A stretch of 64,000 nt of DNA from Bacillota bacterium (GTDB lineage Bacteria > Bacillota > Clostridia > Oscillospirales > Acutalibacteraceae). Below the pieces are notes generated by a model that was not told the origin of the DNA, did not search any database, and worked only from the letters and a program-made list of their open reading frames with translations. A program made the translations under genes and the position numbers. Shown here one piece after another: positions 1-9,051 of this stretch. Positions within the stretch are counted from its first letter, which is position 1, and the number at the start of each line of letters is the position of its first letter. The DNA is taken from NCBI GenBank assembly GCA_023412715.1, contig JAEZCC010000042.1:1-64000 (forward strand), in the 5' to 3' direction.

Positions 1-39
1 GGGAAGAGACGGGCCTGCTTTCGTCCTGCGCGTCCGGCT

Positions 40-1236
40 CTAGCGGATGGGCGCGGGCCGGCGCCGGTAGACAAGAAAGTGCAGAAGGATCGCCATCAGC
101 TGGAAGAGCAGCCCCGCGCCGCAGACGCCGTACCACCCGAGCTGCTGAAAGCAGAGGGTGCCCAGAAAAGAGCCGGCCGCGCCGCCGATAAAGTAGGAAA
201 ACATGAACACGGTGTTGTTCCTGCTGCGCGCCTCGTCGCCCAGCGCCTGCACCCGCGCCATGTTGGAGACCTGGCCGCACTGGTTGCCGAGGTCCAGCAC
301 GACGACGCCGACAATCAGGCCCCAGATGTGAAGCCCGAAAAAGCTGAAGCAGAGGTAAGCGAGGGTGGACAGCACGACGCCGATCCCCACCGTATAGCGG
401 GGGCTTTTCCGGTCGGCCGCCTTGCCGATCAGCGGCGCGGCGAGCGCCCCGGCGACGCCCGCCAGCCCGAACAGGCCGGCCTCCCTTGCCCCCATGCGGT
501 AGTGTGGGGTTTCCAGAAGGAAAATCAGCGACGTCCAGAACGCGCTGAACGAACCGAACATGAAAAAGCCGTTCAGAGCGGATTCGCGCAGCGTGCGCTG
601 GCGCCGAATCAGGCCGGGAATGGAGCCGAGCAGGGCGAAATACGGCATCTGCGCGGCCGATTCGCTTTTTGGGAAACGGCTGCGGACAATGACCGCCATG
701 AGGAGCATCAGGCCGCCCGCGGCCCAGTAGACGACCCGCCAGCCCGCGGCGGCGCCCACGAACCCGCTGAAGGTCCTGGACAGCAGAATCCCAATCAGCA
801 GGCCGCTCATAACGTCGCCGATGATTTTGCCGCTCTCCTCAGGGCGCGCGAGCTGCGCTGCGTAAGGGACAATCAGCTGCGGGACGATGGTCGTCAGGCC
901 GATGGCGAACATGGCGGCCAGCAGGATCGTGTAGCTCGGCGACCACGCGGCGGCGAACAGGGCCGCCGCCACCAGAAGCAGCATCCGCAGAATCACGGAT
1001 TTCCGCTCGGTCATGTCGCCGAGCGGCACGAACAGCAGCAGGCCGAGCGCATAGCCGATTTGGGTCAGCATGGCGGCGATTCCGGCCGCGTTCTGCGAAA
1101 GGCGGAACGCGTCTGCAATCTGTGCCTCCAAAGGCTGGATGTAGTAAAGGTTTGCCACAGACACGCCGCAGATGACCGCCATCAGCAGGACGGCCGGCTT
1201 TGTGAGGACGAACGCCGTTTCCTTTTCCTGTTCCAA
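40..1236 (-). CDS. MFS transporter, probable drug/metabolite exporter
   Basis: A 398-aa integral membrane protein of the major facilitator superfamily. The hydrophobic pattern fits 12 transmembrane helices, and the loop after helix 2 carries a GDMTERKSV stretch, the usual MFS motif A position. The N terminus (YIQPLEAQIADAF) resembles YgaY/YtbD-like exporters. It lies 55 bp downstream of a MarR gene on the same strand, with an inverted repeat between the two, so it is probably the regulated efflux target of that MarR protein. The substrate cannot be read from sequence. The start ATG has AAGGAGCC about 9 bases upstream. Confidence 0.85.
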   Translation of the reverse strand: MEQEKETAFVLTKPAVLLMAVICGVSVANLYYIQPLEAQIADAFRLSQNAAGIAAMLTQIGYALGLLLFVPLGDMTERKSVILRMLLLVAAALFAAAWSPSYTILLAAMFAIGLTTIVPQLIVPYAAQLARPEESGKIIGDVMSGLLIGILLSRTFSGFVGAAAGWRVVYWAAGGLMLLMAVIVRSRFPKSESAAQMPYFALLGSIPGLIRRQRTLRESALNGFFMFGSFSAFWTSLIFLLETPHYRMGAREAGLFGLAGVAGALAAPLIGKAADRKSPRYTVGIGVVLSTLAYLCFSFFGLHIWGLIVGVVVLDLGNQCGQVSNMARVQALGDEARSRNNTVFMFSYFIGGAAGSFLGTLCFQQLGWYGVCGAGLLFQLMAILLHFLVYRRRPAPIR

Positions 1237-1257
1237 AACGAAGGCTCCTTTTTCTCT

Positions 1258-1276
1258 ATGTATATCTACTATACAT
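1258..1276. promoter_or_regulatory. Candidate MarR operator upstream of the MFS gene
   Basis: A perfect 7-bp inverted repeat, ATGTATA-N5-TATACAT, lies 22 bp upstream of the MFS start codon. The spacing and the core TRTATA/TATAYA match the larger palindrome in the marR promoter at 1744-1766, so both are probably bound by the same MarR dimer. Confidence 0.6.
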
Positions 1277-1291
1277 TATTTGCAAAATAAT

Positions 1292-1738
1292 TTATCTGCC
1301 CAGGGATTTCTGAAACCGCCGCAGAAACCCGGCGACGAACTGCAGCTGCTCCGGAGTTGCGCCCGCCAGGCTTTCCGCTATCCTTTCCCGGTATTTTTCG
1401 TGTGCGTCCTTATGGCTGCGCACGGCCGTCTGCCCTTTCAGGGTCAGGCGCAGAAGGATGATTTTGTTGTTTTCGGGGCTGGAGCATCTGACGGCCATCT
1501 GCTTTTTTTCAAGCCGTTTTGCCGTCTGTGACGCGGCCCCGCGGGTGACGCCGAGTTGCCGGGCGATTCCGGAGATGTGCAGGCCCGGGTTCTCTTCAAT
1601 GCATTGCAGCATGTGGATCTCGGAGTGGTACAGCTCCATATCGGTGCCGAAGGTCCGCGCGCGGCTGTCGCTTTCATAGAATTCGCTGATGACGTTCAGC
1701 AGAAGCTCGCAGATTTCCGTAATCTTATCGTTTTTCAT
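1292..1738 (-). CDS. MarR family transcriptional regulator
   Basis: A 148-aa winged-helix regulator. The helix-turn-helix reads HISGIARQLGVTRGAASQTAKRLEKK (around residues 55-80), followed by the beta wing and a C-terminal dimerisation helix. The start at 1738 (MKND) is preferred because the in-frame extension upstream runs through the promoter palindrome. It probably represses itself and the adjacent MFS exporter, relieved by a small ligand that the sequence does not identify. Confidence 0.85.
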   Translation of the reverse strand: MKNDKITEICELLLNVISEFYESDSRARTFGTDMELYHSEIHMLQCIEENPGLHISGIARQLGVTRGAASQTAKRLEKKQMAVRCSSPENNKIILLRLTLKGQTAVRSHKDAHEKYRERIAESLAGATPEQLQFVAGFLRRFQKSLGR

Positions 1739-1743
1739 AGCAA

Positions 1744-1766
1744 TATTGTATAGCATATATACAATA
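1744..1766. promoter_or_regulatory. Candidate MarR autoregulatory operator
   Basis: A perfect 9-bp inverted repeat, TATTGTATA-N5-TATACAATA, begins 5 bp upstream of the marR start codon. Its inner half-sites match those of the repeat at 1258-1276. A long AT-rich palindrome in this position is typical of MarR self-repression. Confidence 0.65.
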
Positions 1767-1817
1767 CTGTCAAGCGCCGGCGATGCCGCCGCGGGGCCGG
1801 AAGGCTTCAACGCATCG

Positions 1818-1855
1818 AAAAAAGCGCCGCAAAGCAGATTGCTTAGCGGCGCTTT
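1818..1855 (-). terminator. Intrinsic terminator of the MMPL/secreted protein operon
   Basis: Read on the minus strand, a GCGCCGC...GCGGCGC stem is followed by TTTTTT. It lies 37 bp past the stop of the 952-aa gene. Its sequence is nearly the same as the terminator after tRNA-Arg at 21031-21066. Confidence 0.8.
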
Positions 1856-1891
1856 CGGGATTTCGGGCGGATTGGGTTTTCAGCCCGTCTG

Positions 1892-4750
1892 TTACACTTT
1901 GACCCATGAGAACAGGGAACGCAGCCAGTGGAAGAATCCTCCGCCGGACTGGGCCTGCGAAGAAGCGGTCCTGACCGGGGCGGGCTTTTCCTCCGGGACT
2001 TTTATCTCCGCCGTTTTATAGACGAATTTCAGCGTGGTCGAGGTTCCTTCCGCCGATTCCGAGAAAATGCTGTGCTGGTCCGCCAGCTTCAGGTAGGCGT
2101 CTTTTCTGGCCAGCAGGTCCTCCGCGCTGTCGAGCTTTTGCAGATACAGGTCGGCCGTGCCGTCCTTCTGAAGCCCGTCCAGCGTGTCGAGCGCGCCGCG
2201 GAACAGTGAAACTGTCCCGGGTTCGGTCCCCTGCTTCATAATTTCCATGAGATCCCTGTTGTCCATGACGTCGCGCCCGATTTTCAGAAGCGTCTTCGCC
2301 GTCTGGGGCAGGCTTTGCAGGCTGGCCTGGACTTCCGGCCGGCTCAGATCGTTCCGCAGGGAAGCCGCGAGGGGGTACGCTTGCCTGAGATCGCTCCGCA
2401 GGGTCGGAAGCATGCCGGCGAACGTTTTGAGCTGTGCGCTGTCGGCCGTATTCATCAGGCTTTTCAGAACGGCGATATTGCCGCTGTTGCTTTTCAGGTC
2501 GGCTTCCATGCCCGAGAGCTTGCCGGCCCAGGAGGCGAGATAGTCCAGATCCTCCTTGTCGGAAAGCAGGGCCTCCGCCTCCTGCAGGCAGCTGTTCAGG
2601 TCGGTCTGGTGGCTCCAGGTGAGCGTGCCGAGATCCTTCTGCAGATTGTCGAGATAGGGCCCGCAGCTGCCCAAAGAGGCCATCGCGCCGGCAAGTCTGC
2701 CCGCGTAGTCGCTTCCCAGTTCGCTGCGAAGGCTCGACTGCAGGCCGGCGGAGCTGCTCAGAAGGCTGTTCACGTACGGCGTCAGGGCCGCCGCGGCCGG
2801 CGTCGCGAGATTTGTGACAAAGGACTGCTGCTGTGCCGGCGACATTCCCTGAAGCGCGGCTCCGAGCGCGTTTTTCACGTCGGAGGCGGGCAGGGCCGCG
2901 TCCGGGTTCTCCTGGAGCACCGTGGGCATCATCTGACTCATCAGGTCGGTCAGGACGGCCTGCCCGTTCGGCACTCCCGATACCGCGGCCGTTAGCGTCT
3001 GCAGCTTCACTTTTCCATTGGAATCGACCACGCCGGGCTGCGCCAGCATGGCCTGCAGCTGCTGCAGGACGGCCGCGTCGGGCGTGATGCCGCCGAGCGC
3101 CGAGGCGGAAACCGCCGCGCCCGGATTATTGCTCAGAAAAGACGCGGCAAGCGCCTGCTGCTGGTCGGCCGGCAGGGCCGAAAGGCTCATGCCGAATCCG
3201 TTCATGAGGGTCAGGAGCGCGCCTGCCGAAATCTTTCCGTTCGCCGCTTTGCCGTCGATTGTCTGGCCCATCAGGCCGGCAAGGTTTCTGGAAAGGTACG
3301 ACTGTAAAAGCGCCTGGATGTCCGCCTGGCTGAACTGCAGGGAAGCGGACGACTCCAGCCCGGCCGCGGAGGCGGCCGCCGAAAGGCCGTTCATGCTGCT
3401 GAGGGTGCCGGAAAGGCCGCTGCGCACGCCGGGGCTGCCGAGCGCCGCCAGCACAGAGAGCGAATCGGCGCTCGTGGCGTTCAGAAGACTCCCCGTGTCC
3501 TGCAGAATGCTGTTCAGGCTGCCGGACGCTTTGCCGTAATCGTTCATCAGCTTCTGGAGGCCGGCGAGCTTGCTTGTGTCGAATGTGCTCAGCTGCTCAT
3601 AATCGTTCAGAAGGGCTTCCGCCTTTTTGGTGTCGACGGCCGCGAGGCTGTCTCCCGTTTTGCTCAGGATGTTGCTGTCGAGAAGATATTTGAGGTCCGC
3701 TTTGCTCAGGTCTGAGGTGATGCGGTCGCAGAGCCTGAAGGTGCCGTCGTTCACGTATTTCGGCAGAATGTCGGCCGCACGCGTGTCGAGACCGTAGAAA
3801 TCGAAAACGTCGTCGATGAGCAGCCTCGCCGCGGCGGTGCGGTCGGGATCCGTGAACAGGGAACGGAGGTTTTTCTGCGGATCGGCGTTTTCAAGGTTCG
3901 TCTGGATCTGCTTGAGCTGGTCCAGACTCGAGACCAGCTCTCCGATGTCGCCGGTCTGCGCCAGCTTGTCGGAATCGATCAGCTTGGGCGCCGCTGCGAT
4001 TGTGACGGAGGGAAGGTGGAATTTTTCCGCGTCCGCCTCTATGGTCAGCGTATCCGGAAAATCGAGGCCGCTCAGCTCCGAAAAGCCGCTGTCGGCAAGG
4101 CCCAGGCTCTCGGAAAGTCCCGGCATGGCAGAGAAGGTGACGAACTGGTTGTTGCCGTCCGAAAGCAGCTTGCCGGAATTGATTTTCACGTTCCGGAACG
4201 TGTCGGAAGGGAGAATGGCGGCGGCAATTACCGTCATGGGCGCGTTCATCGCAATGTTCTTGCCGCGCACGCTGACGGTGTAGGTGTCCGTGTTCCGCAC
4301 GGTGAGGCTGATAGTGACTTTTCCGGACTTGCCGGCGATTTCTTCCGCCGTGACCGGTTTGCCGTCCAGCGTATAGGCGAGGGAAACGGAGAGAGGCGCC
4401 TTCTTGTCGGTCGTCCCCTGGTAGTAGATGTTTTTGCTGCCGTTGTCCGCGTCGAGCACCCATTGCAGCGTGTCGCCCTGCCGGATTGCCTTTTCGTCGG
4501 TCTTTACGTTCTGGATGTTCTGCAGGTCGGACCGGTCCGCAATCTGCCGGGAAGTGTCGTCGGAATGCAGCCAGTCGGAAACGATCGTGCTCTGGACCGC
4601 CCCCGCGGAATCGAGCGAGACGTAAACGGTCTCGTCCTTCTGCGCGGAGGACGCGCTCGCGAGCGCCGCGTTGGGCGCCGAAAGCGCGAGCACGGCCGCC
4701 AGGGAAACGCACCCTGCCCGGCCCAGCTGATGAAGCGTTTGTTTTTTCAT
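1892..4750 (-). CDS. Secreted helical protein partnered with an MMPL exporter (YhgE/Pip-like)
   Basis: A 952-aa protein with an N-terminal signal peptide (hydrophobic stretch near residues 12-30, probable cleavage after ALASA). A beta-rich N-terminal domain to about residue 250 is followed by roughly 600 residues of Ala/Leu/Ser/Gln-rich helix, and then a short C-terminal beta region ending at a Gly-Gly-Gly linker and an aromatic amphipathic tail. No convincing C-terminal membrane helix is seen. Residues of about 500-540 and 615-650 look like an internal duplication (ALPADQQQAL against GMSPAQQQSF). The ATG at 4750 has GGAGGT 7 bases upstream; the longer frame lacks a ribosome site. It follows the MMPL gene by 68 bp in the same operon, so it is probably an extracytoplasmic partner or cargo-handling factor. 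The family name is tentative. Confidence 0.6.
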   Translation of the reverse strand: MKKQTLHQLGRAGCVSLAAVLALSAPNAALASASSAQKDETVYVSLDSAGAVQSTIVSDWLHSDDTSRQIADRSDLQNIQNVKTDEKAIRQGDTLQWVLDADNGSKNIYYQGTTDKKAPLSVSLAYTLDGKPVTAEEIAGKSGKVTISLTVRNTDTYTVSVRGKNIAMNAPMTVIAAAILPSDTFRNVKINSGKLLSDGNNQFVTFSAMPGLSESLGLADSGFSELSGLDFPDTLTIEADAEKFHLPSVTIAAAPKLIDSDKLAQTGDIGELVSSLDQLKQIQTNLENADPQKNLRSLFTDPDRTAAARLLIDDVFDFYGLDTRAADILPKYVNDGTFRLCDRITSDLSKADLKYLLDSNILSKTGDSLAAVDTKKAEALLNDYEQLSTFDTSKLAGLQKLMNDYGKASGSLNSILQDTGSLLNATSADSLSVLAALGSPGVRSGLSGTLSSMNGLSAAASAAGLESSASLQFSQADIQALLQSYLSRNLAGLMGQTIDGKAANGKISAGALLTLMNGFGMSLSALPADQQQALAASFLSNNPGAAVSASALGGITPDAAVLQQLQAMLAQPGVVDSNGKVKLQTLTAAVSGVPNGQAVLTDLMSQMMPTVLQENPDAALPASDVKNALGAALQGMSPAQQQSFVTNLATPAAAALTPYVNSLLSSSAGLQSSLRSELGSDYAGRLAGAMASLGSCGPYLDNLQKDLGTLTWSHQTDLNSCLQEAEALLSDKEDLDYLASWAGKLSGMEADLKSNSGNIAVLKSLMNTADSAQLKTFAGMLPTLRSDLRQAYPLAASLRNDLSRPEVQASLQSLPQTAKTLLKIGRDVMDNRDLMEIMKQGTEPGTVSLFRGALDTLDGLQKDGTADLYLQKLDSAEDLLARKDAYLKLADQHSIFSESAEGTSTTLKFVYKTAEIKVPEEKPAPVRTASSQAQSGGGFFHWLRSLFSWVKV

Positions 4751-4818
4751 CGGAATACCTCCAATCGATGGAATGTTTCCGCCACGCGGTCTTCGCGCGG
4801 CAGGCGAATCGTTCGGAT

Positions 4819-6885
4819 TCACGACTTTTTCCAGTGGTAGCTCAGCTTGTCAATCAGCGGCTCCGTCAGGTAGAGCAGCGCGGGCAGAAACGTCATGATG
4901 ACGATGACGCTGATGATGGCGCCCCTTGCCAGCATGTCGCAGATGCTCTTGATAATCTCGATATTGGAGACGACGGAGACGCCGGAGGTCGCGCAGAACA
5001 GCACGAGCGCGCTTGTCACGACGGCGGGGAAAGACGTGGTGACGGCCGTCCGGACCGCCTCGGCGCGGCCGTGCCCGGCACGAAGCTCCTCCTGAAAGCG
5101 CGAGGTCATCAGGATGGAATAGTCCACCGTGGCGCCCAGCTGGATGCAGCTGACCACCGTCGGGGAAATGAACGGAATCGCGGTGCCGGTAAGCGCGGAC
5201 AGGCCGATGTTGATGAAAATGGAGCACTCAATTACGCTGATCAGGATAATCGGGACGGCCAGCGAGCGGAACGTCAGGGCGATGATGGCGAACACGAAGG
5301 CGATTGAAATCAGGTCGGTGACCTTGAAGTCGTGGTCCGCCACGCTGATGAGGTCCCTGGTCAGCGCGCCTTCCCCGGTGATCTGCGAAGAGGGGTCGTA
5401 TTTTTTCGTGATCTCCGCCATTTGCTCAATCTGGCTGTTTTCGTCGTCGTCGGCCGTCTTGTACCTGGAGTTGACGAGGATGATCTGCCGCCCGTCCTTC
5501 TTGAAGATTTCCCTCACCTCCTGCGGGACGAAGCTTTCCGGAATGGACGCCCCGACGATATCGCCGTAAGAAACGACGGAGCTGACGCCGCCGAGCTTCT
5601 TGATGTCTGCCGTCATGGACTGAATCTGGTAAGACGGCAGCTTGTCGTCCGCAATAATGAAGTGCGTCGAAGACATGTCGAATGTGTCGTTCAGTTTGTT
5701 GGACGCGACGATGGAGCTGAGGCCTTGGGGAAGCGATTGCTGCAGGTTGTAATAGACGTCTGTCTGGTTGCGCAGAAAAATCGCCGGGGCAATCAGCAGC
5801 AGGAACGCCGCCGCGAAGGCCCTGCGGTGTCTCGTGATAAAATCGCAGCAGCGCCCGAACGGCGGGATGACCGTCTTGTGGGTGAAACGGTGAATCGGTT
5901 TGTCGAACACCAGAATCAGCGAAGGCAGAATCGTCAGGGTGGAAAGCACGCCGAAAATGACGCCCTTCATCATCACGATGCCGATGTCCCTGCCGAGGGT
6001 CAGCTCCATGAAGCAGAGGGCGCCGAAGCCCGCCACCGTTACGCTGGAACTGCTGACGATGGCGACGAACGCCTCGCGGATTGCCTTCGCCATCGCGTCC
6101 CGCGGGTCGCCGTATTTCGGCTTCTCTTCATCGTAGCGGTTCAGGAGGAAGATGGAGAAATCCATCGTCACGCCCAGCTGCAGAATCGCGGCAATCGCCT
6201 GCGTGATGTAGGAAATCTGGCCGAGGAACACGTTCGTCCCGAAATTGTAGGCCATGGGGAAGAGAAACCCCAGCATGAAAATGAACGGCTGAAGCCACGA
6301 GCGCATGCACAGAAGCATCGCCGTGATGGAAAACAGGAAGGCGAACAGCATGTAGTATGGCATCTGCCCGTTGACGAGGCCGCTGGTGTCCTTCGTGACG
6401 GCCGAAAGGCCGCTCAGAAAGCAGTCCCGGTTCAGCAGCTTCCGCACGCTGCTCAGGGCGGCCAGCGTGTCGTCGGAAGAGGCGGCGCCTTTGTAGGTGA
6501 CAATCAGCAGTGTGGAATTTTTGCTGTAGAACGTGTCCTTCAGCAGGTCGGGCAGCATTTCTTTCGGAATGCTGTCGCCTGCGATGTCGTCGGCCCAGAG
6601 GGCGCTGTTCACGCCCGGCACCTGCTTGATTCTTTCCTTCAGCGCCGTCACGTCCTTCGCCTGCATGTTGTCGATGACGATGAGGGAGGTGGCGGCGTCG
6701 TGGAAGGTGTTCTCCAGCACGTCTTCCCCTTTGGTCGAGTCGAGCGTTTTCGGCAGGTATGAAAGAATGTCGTAGTTGACGCGGGTATTCGCGTAGCCGA
6801 TGATGCTCGGGATCAGCAGCAGGACCGCAATCGTGATGATCAGGGCGGGGTGGTGCGTCAGAAAACGGGTGGTTTTGGAAGGCAA
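4819..6885 (-). CDS. MMPL/RND-family membrane exporter
   Basis: A 688-aa transporter with two repeats, each with one N-terminal helix, a large extracellular loop and a five-helix bundle, as in the MMPL branch of the RND superfamily. Seen directly are the NYDILSYLP segment after helix 1, the GVTMDFSIFLLNRYDEE and GATVDYSILMTSRFQEE helix-4 motifs of the two halves, and helices rich in Gly/Ala. Such proteins use the proton gradient to move lipids, siderophores or drugs. The start is TTG with AAAGGAGGAG upstream. It sits between a TetR regulator and a large secreted partner protein; no substrate can be assigned. Confidence 0.85.
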   Translation of the reverse strand: MPSKTTRFLTHHPALIITIAVLLLIPSIIGYANTRVNYDILSYLPKTLDSTKGEDVLENTFHDAATSLIVIDNMQAKDVTALKERIKQVPGVNSALWADDIAGDSIPKEMLPDLLKDTFYSKNSTLLIVTYKGAASSDDTLAALSSVRKLLNRDCFLSGLSAVTKDTSGLVNGQMPYYMLFAFLFSITAMLLCMRSWLQPFIFMLGFLFPMAYNFGTNVFLGQISYITQAIAAILQLGVTMDFSIFLLNRYDEEKPKYGDPRDAMAKAIREAFVAIVSSSSVTVAGFGALCFMELTLGRDIGIVMMKGVIFGVLSTLTILPSLILVFDKPIHRFTHKTVIPPFGRCCDFITRHRRAFAAAFLLLIAPAIFLRNQTDVYYNLQQSLPQGLSSIVASNKLNDTFDMSSTHFIIADDKLPSYQIQSMTADIKKLGGVSSVVSYGDIVGASIPESFVPQEVREIFKKDGRQIILVNSRYKTADDDENSQIEQMAEITKKYDPSSQITGEGALTRDLISVADHDFKVTDLISIAFVFAIIALTFRSLAVPIILISVIECSIFINIGLSALTGTAIPFISPTVVSCIQLGATVDYSILMTSRFQEELRAGHGRAEAVRTAVTTSFPAVVTSALVLFCATSGVSVVSNIEIIKSICDMLARGAIISVIVIMTFLPALLYLTEPLIDKLSYHWKKS

Positions 6886-6990
6886 AAAAGACTCCTCCTT
6901 TGGGGTGGATTCCGGAAAAAGGGTACAAAAAAGAAAGCCCTTCTTTCTCTTCTTTGAAAAAAGGAACGTCAGGTTCCGTGCAGCCGAAAA

Positions 6991-7581
6991 TCAGGCGAGG
7001 ATCTGCCGGACGGAACGGTAAAGCTCCGTCCTGATTTCGTCGAACCCGTAGGGAAGCTTTAGCACGATGGAGTTGTAGCACACGACGCTCACCAGGCACA
7101 CGATCAGGTAAAGGCGTTTGCCGGCGTTGTCGCTGCTTCCGCCGTTCAGCATGAAATTGCGGACAAAGGCCTGCCTTGTGTTTTCCATCTCTTCGCAGTG
7201 GAACAGCTTCTGGTAAAGGCCCGGCGACTGATTTTTGAAAATCAGATCCAGGAACCGCGCGTCGTCCCGAAAATAGTTCACGAGAAAATCGACGAAAAAG
7301 ATCACGCTTTCCTGAAAATCGAGGCGGTCGGTTTTCTGCTTTTCGGTGAGGCTGCCGAGGGCGCTGGTCAGCACCCGCGAGATTTTGCGGACGATGACGT
7401 TGTCCACAAGGTCGTATTTGTCCTTGCAGTAAAGGTAAAACGTGCCCTTGGCGACGCCCGCATGCCTGACGATTTCGTCGACGACGGTGTCGTGAACCCC
7501 TTTCGAGATGAAAAGATCGTAAGCCGCGTCATACAGCTTCGTTTTTTTCATCGCTTTTTTGAGGGGGATTTTATCGCTCAC
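6991..7581 (-). CDS. TetR family transcriptional regulator
   Basis: A 196-aa regulator with the TetR N-terminal domain: LYDAAYDLFISKG, then the helix-turn-helix VDEIVRHAGVAKGTFYLYCKDKYDL at about residues 35-60. The C-terminal ligand domain is divergent, as usual. The start is GTG with AGGAGG 8 bases upstream. It is 105 bp upstream of the MMPL gene on the same strand and has two TGAC-N5-GTCA palindromes in its promoter, so it probably represses its own operon. Confidence 0.85.
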   Translation of the reverse strand: MSDKIPLKKAMKKTKLYDAAYDLFISKGVHDTVVDEIVRHAGVAKGTFYLYCKDKYDLVDNVIVRKISRVLTSALGSLTEKQKTDRLDFQESVIFFVDFLVNYFRDDARFLDLIFKNQSPGLYQKLFHCEEMENTRQAFVRNFMLNGGSSDNAGKRLYLIVCLVSVVCYNSIVLKLPYGFDEIRTELYRSVRQILA

Positions 7582-7603
7582 GCGATTCGCCTCCTATCCA
7601 AGA

Positions 7604-7624
7604 AAAATGACCGGAAGTCATTTT
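7604..7624. promoter_or_regulatory. Candidate TetR operator, proximal
   Basis: A perfect 8-bp inverted repeat, AAAATGAC-N5-GTCATTTT, lies 23 bp upstream of the tetR start. The TGAC-N5-GTCA core is a common TetR half-site arrangement and recurs at 7651-7663. Confidence 0.65.
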
Positions 7625-7650
7625 ATGCAACTAGGAGTATAGCCCAAAAA

Positions 7651-7663
7651 TGACTGTCAGTCA
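7651..7663. promoter_or_regulatory. Candidate TetR operator, distal
   Basis: A second TGAC-N5-GTCA core (TGACTGTCAGTCA), 43 bp centre to centre from the proximal copy, about four helical turns, so two dimers could bind one face of the DNA. Confidence 0.6.
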
Positions 7664-8129
7664 ATATTTAAAATCCAGATTCGTGATATCACCCAATATT
7701 TTATTTGTCAGCTTCAGAAATCTGTCTGCGGTGACATGGGCGCGGAGGCGCTGCCTGCCGGGTCATGCGATGGATTGCCGGGCAGGCGGGTCCCAGCATG
7801 TATCTGCCCGCGTCTGGTAAAGTCAGGAAAAACCGGGAGCTTTTGGGCGCCTGGAGCGGCATCGAAGCTTAAATATGAAAATAATTTCTATAATTGCAAC
7901 GGAATTTTTAAAAAATTTTCAAAATCCTCTGGACATCTCAAAAACGCGGGTATATAATGTGTGCATGAAAAAGATTTCAGTTTCAAATATAATTTTATGA
8001 AAATATTATAAATCTACCAGGCAGGAAATCTCGCATTGCATAAAAAACATAAAGTAAGAAACCAAATTAAGTTTATTATACCGAATGCAGACACCCGTTA
8101 AAACCACATAAAAAGGGTAGGAGAAAGCC
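7664..8129. other. Intergenic region between the tetR and rpiR transcription units
   Basis: A 466-bp gap between divergently transcribed genes. The left part is GC-rich and holds a weak hairpin (GCCTGCC...GGCAGGC near 7750-7787). The right part (7870-8129) is strongly AT-rich and carries the rpiR promoter. I see no credible coding sequence here. Confidence 0.6.
7930..7958 (+). promoter_or_regulatory. Probable sigma-A promoter of the rpiR/acid-sugar operon
   Basis: TGGACA, a 17-bp spacer, and TATAAT. Transcription from about 7965 would leave a leader of about 165 nt before the rpiR start at 8130. Confidence 0.6.
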
Positions 8130-9005
8130 ATGAAAACGAAAGACATAGAAGAACAGGAAAATATCGAGTACCTCTCCAGAATTAAAGCCAACTACCAGCA
8201 GCTCAGCAAATTGGAGAAAAAGGTCGCGGATTATCTGCTGAGCAATAAGACCAATGCGTTTGAAGGGTCAATTAATACGATGGCGGAAAAAATCGGAGTG
8301 AGCACCGCGACAATTACCAGGTTCTGCCGAAGCGTGGGCTTCAAGGGGTTTAACGAGCTCCAGTTCTATGTGGAGAGAGAGCTGCTTTCTCCCAGCGGAG
8401 AGGCGGAGCAGATCAACCGCACCGATTCCGTCAAGGTGCTGAAGCAGAAATTGTTTGGCTTCAACGAAAGAGTTATCAACGACACCATGATGGTCCTCGA
8501 CGACAATGAGGTGGAAAAGGCCATCAACCTCATTGCAAAGGCCAGAAAGGTCAATTTGTACGGGGAAGGCGCTTCCGGGGCTTCTGTCATGATGGCGTAC
8601 AACCTGTTTTTACAGATCGGCCTGCCGTGCGAGGCGTTCCACGACATATTCCTCGAGGTCATGTCGGCTTCCATCATGAAGAAGAACGACGTCGCTCTGG
8701 GAATTTCATTCAGCGGCAGCTCCATCAACACGATCGAGGCGCTTCGGGTGGCGAAGGAACAGGGGGCGACGACAATCTGCATCACGGGCATTGTCAATTC
8801 GCCGATTACGAAATACGCCGACATCGCCCTTTATATCAGTTCCAAAGAGAGCGTATATCTCTGCGACCTTTCCGCGGCGCGCATCAGCGAGCTTTGTGTG
8901 ATAGGCCTGCTGCAGGCGGGCATTCTGACAAAAAATTATGAAAAGTATGCAGGAAATATCGCAAAGGTGAAAGATGTCATCAAGCTTAAAAAAATAAAGC
9001 AGTGA
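8130..9005 (+). CDS. RpiR/MurR family regulator with SIS sugar-phosphate domain
   Basis: A 291-aa regulator. The N-terminal RpiR helix-turn-helix domain (residues about 15-90) includes LSKLEKKVADYLL and the motif NTMAEKIGVSTATITRFCRSVGFKGFNE. A SIS domain follows (about 125-260), with GEGASGASVMMA and ISFSGSSINTIEA as the sugar-phosphate-binding loops. This class senses a phosphorylated sugar. It is the first gene before a transporter and acid-sugar catabolic genes, so it is probably their local regulator, and a phosphorylated four-carbon acid is a sensible ligand to test. The ATG has TAGGAGA upstream. Confidence 0.88.
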   Translation: MKTKDIEEQENIEYLSRIKANYQQLSKLEKKVADYLLSNKTNAFEGSINTMAEKIGVSTATITRFCRSVGFKGFNELQFYVERELLSPSGEAEQINRTDSVKVLKQKLFGFNERVINDTMMVLDDNEVEKAINLIAKARKVNLYGEGASGASVMMAYNLFLQIGLPCEAFHDIFLEVMSASIMKKNDVALGISFSGSSINTIEALRVAKEQGATTICITGIVNSPITKYADIALYISSKESVYLCDLSAARISELCVIGLLQAGILTKNYEKYAGNIAKVKDVIKLKKIKQ

Positions 9006-9051
9006 AGAGCGGTATTTTGGGGACCGCTGACAGTGGAAAGGTGGCTCTGAC

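Noticed and set aside
79..1290. A 403-codon open frame opposite the MFS gene
   Set aside because: Charged low-complexity translation typical of an antisense shadow; the minus strand has an unmistakable MFS protein.
7736..7957. Possible 73-aa plus-strand gene in the tetR-rpiR gap
   Set aside because: No ribosome site, unrecognisable product, and its 3' end covers a good promoter.
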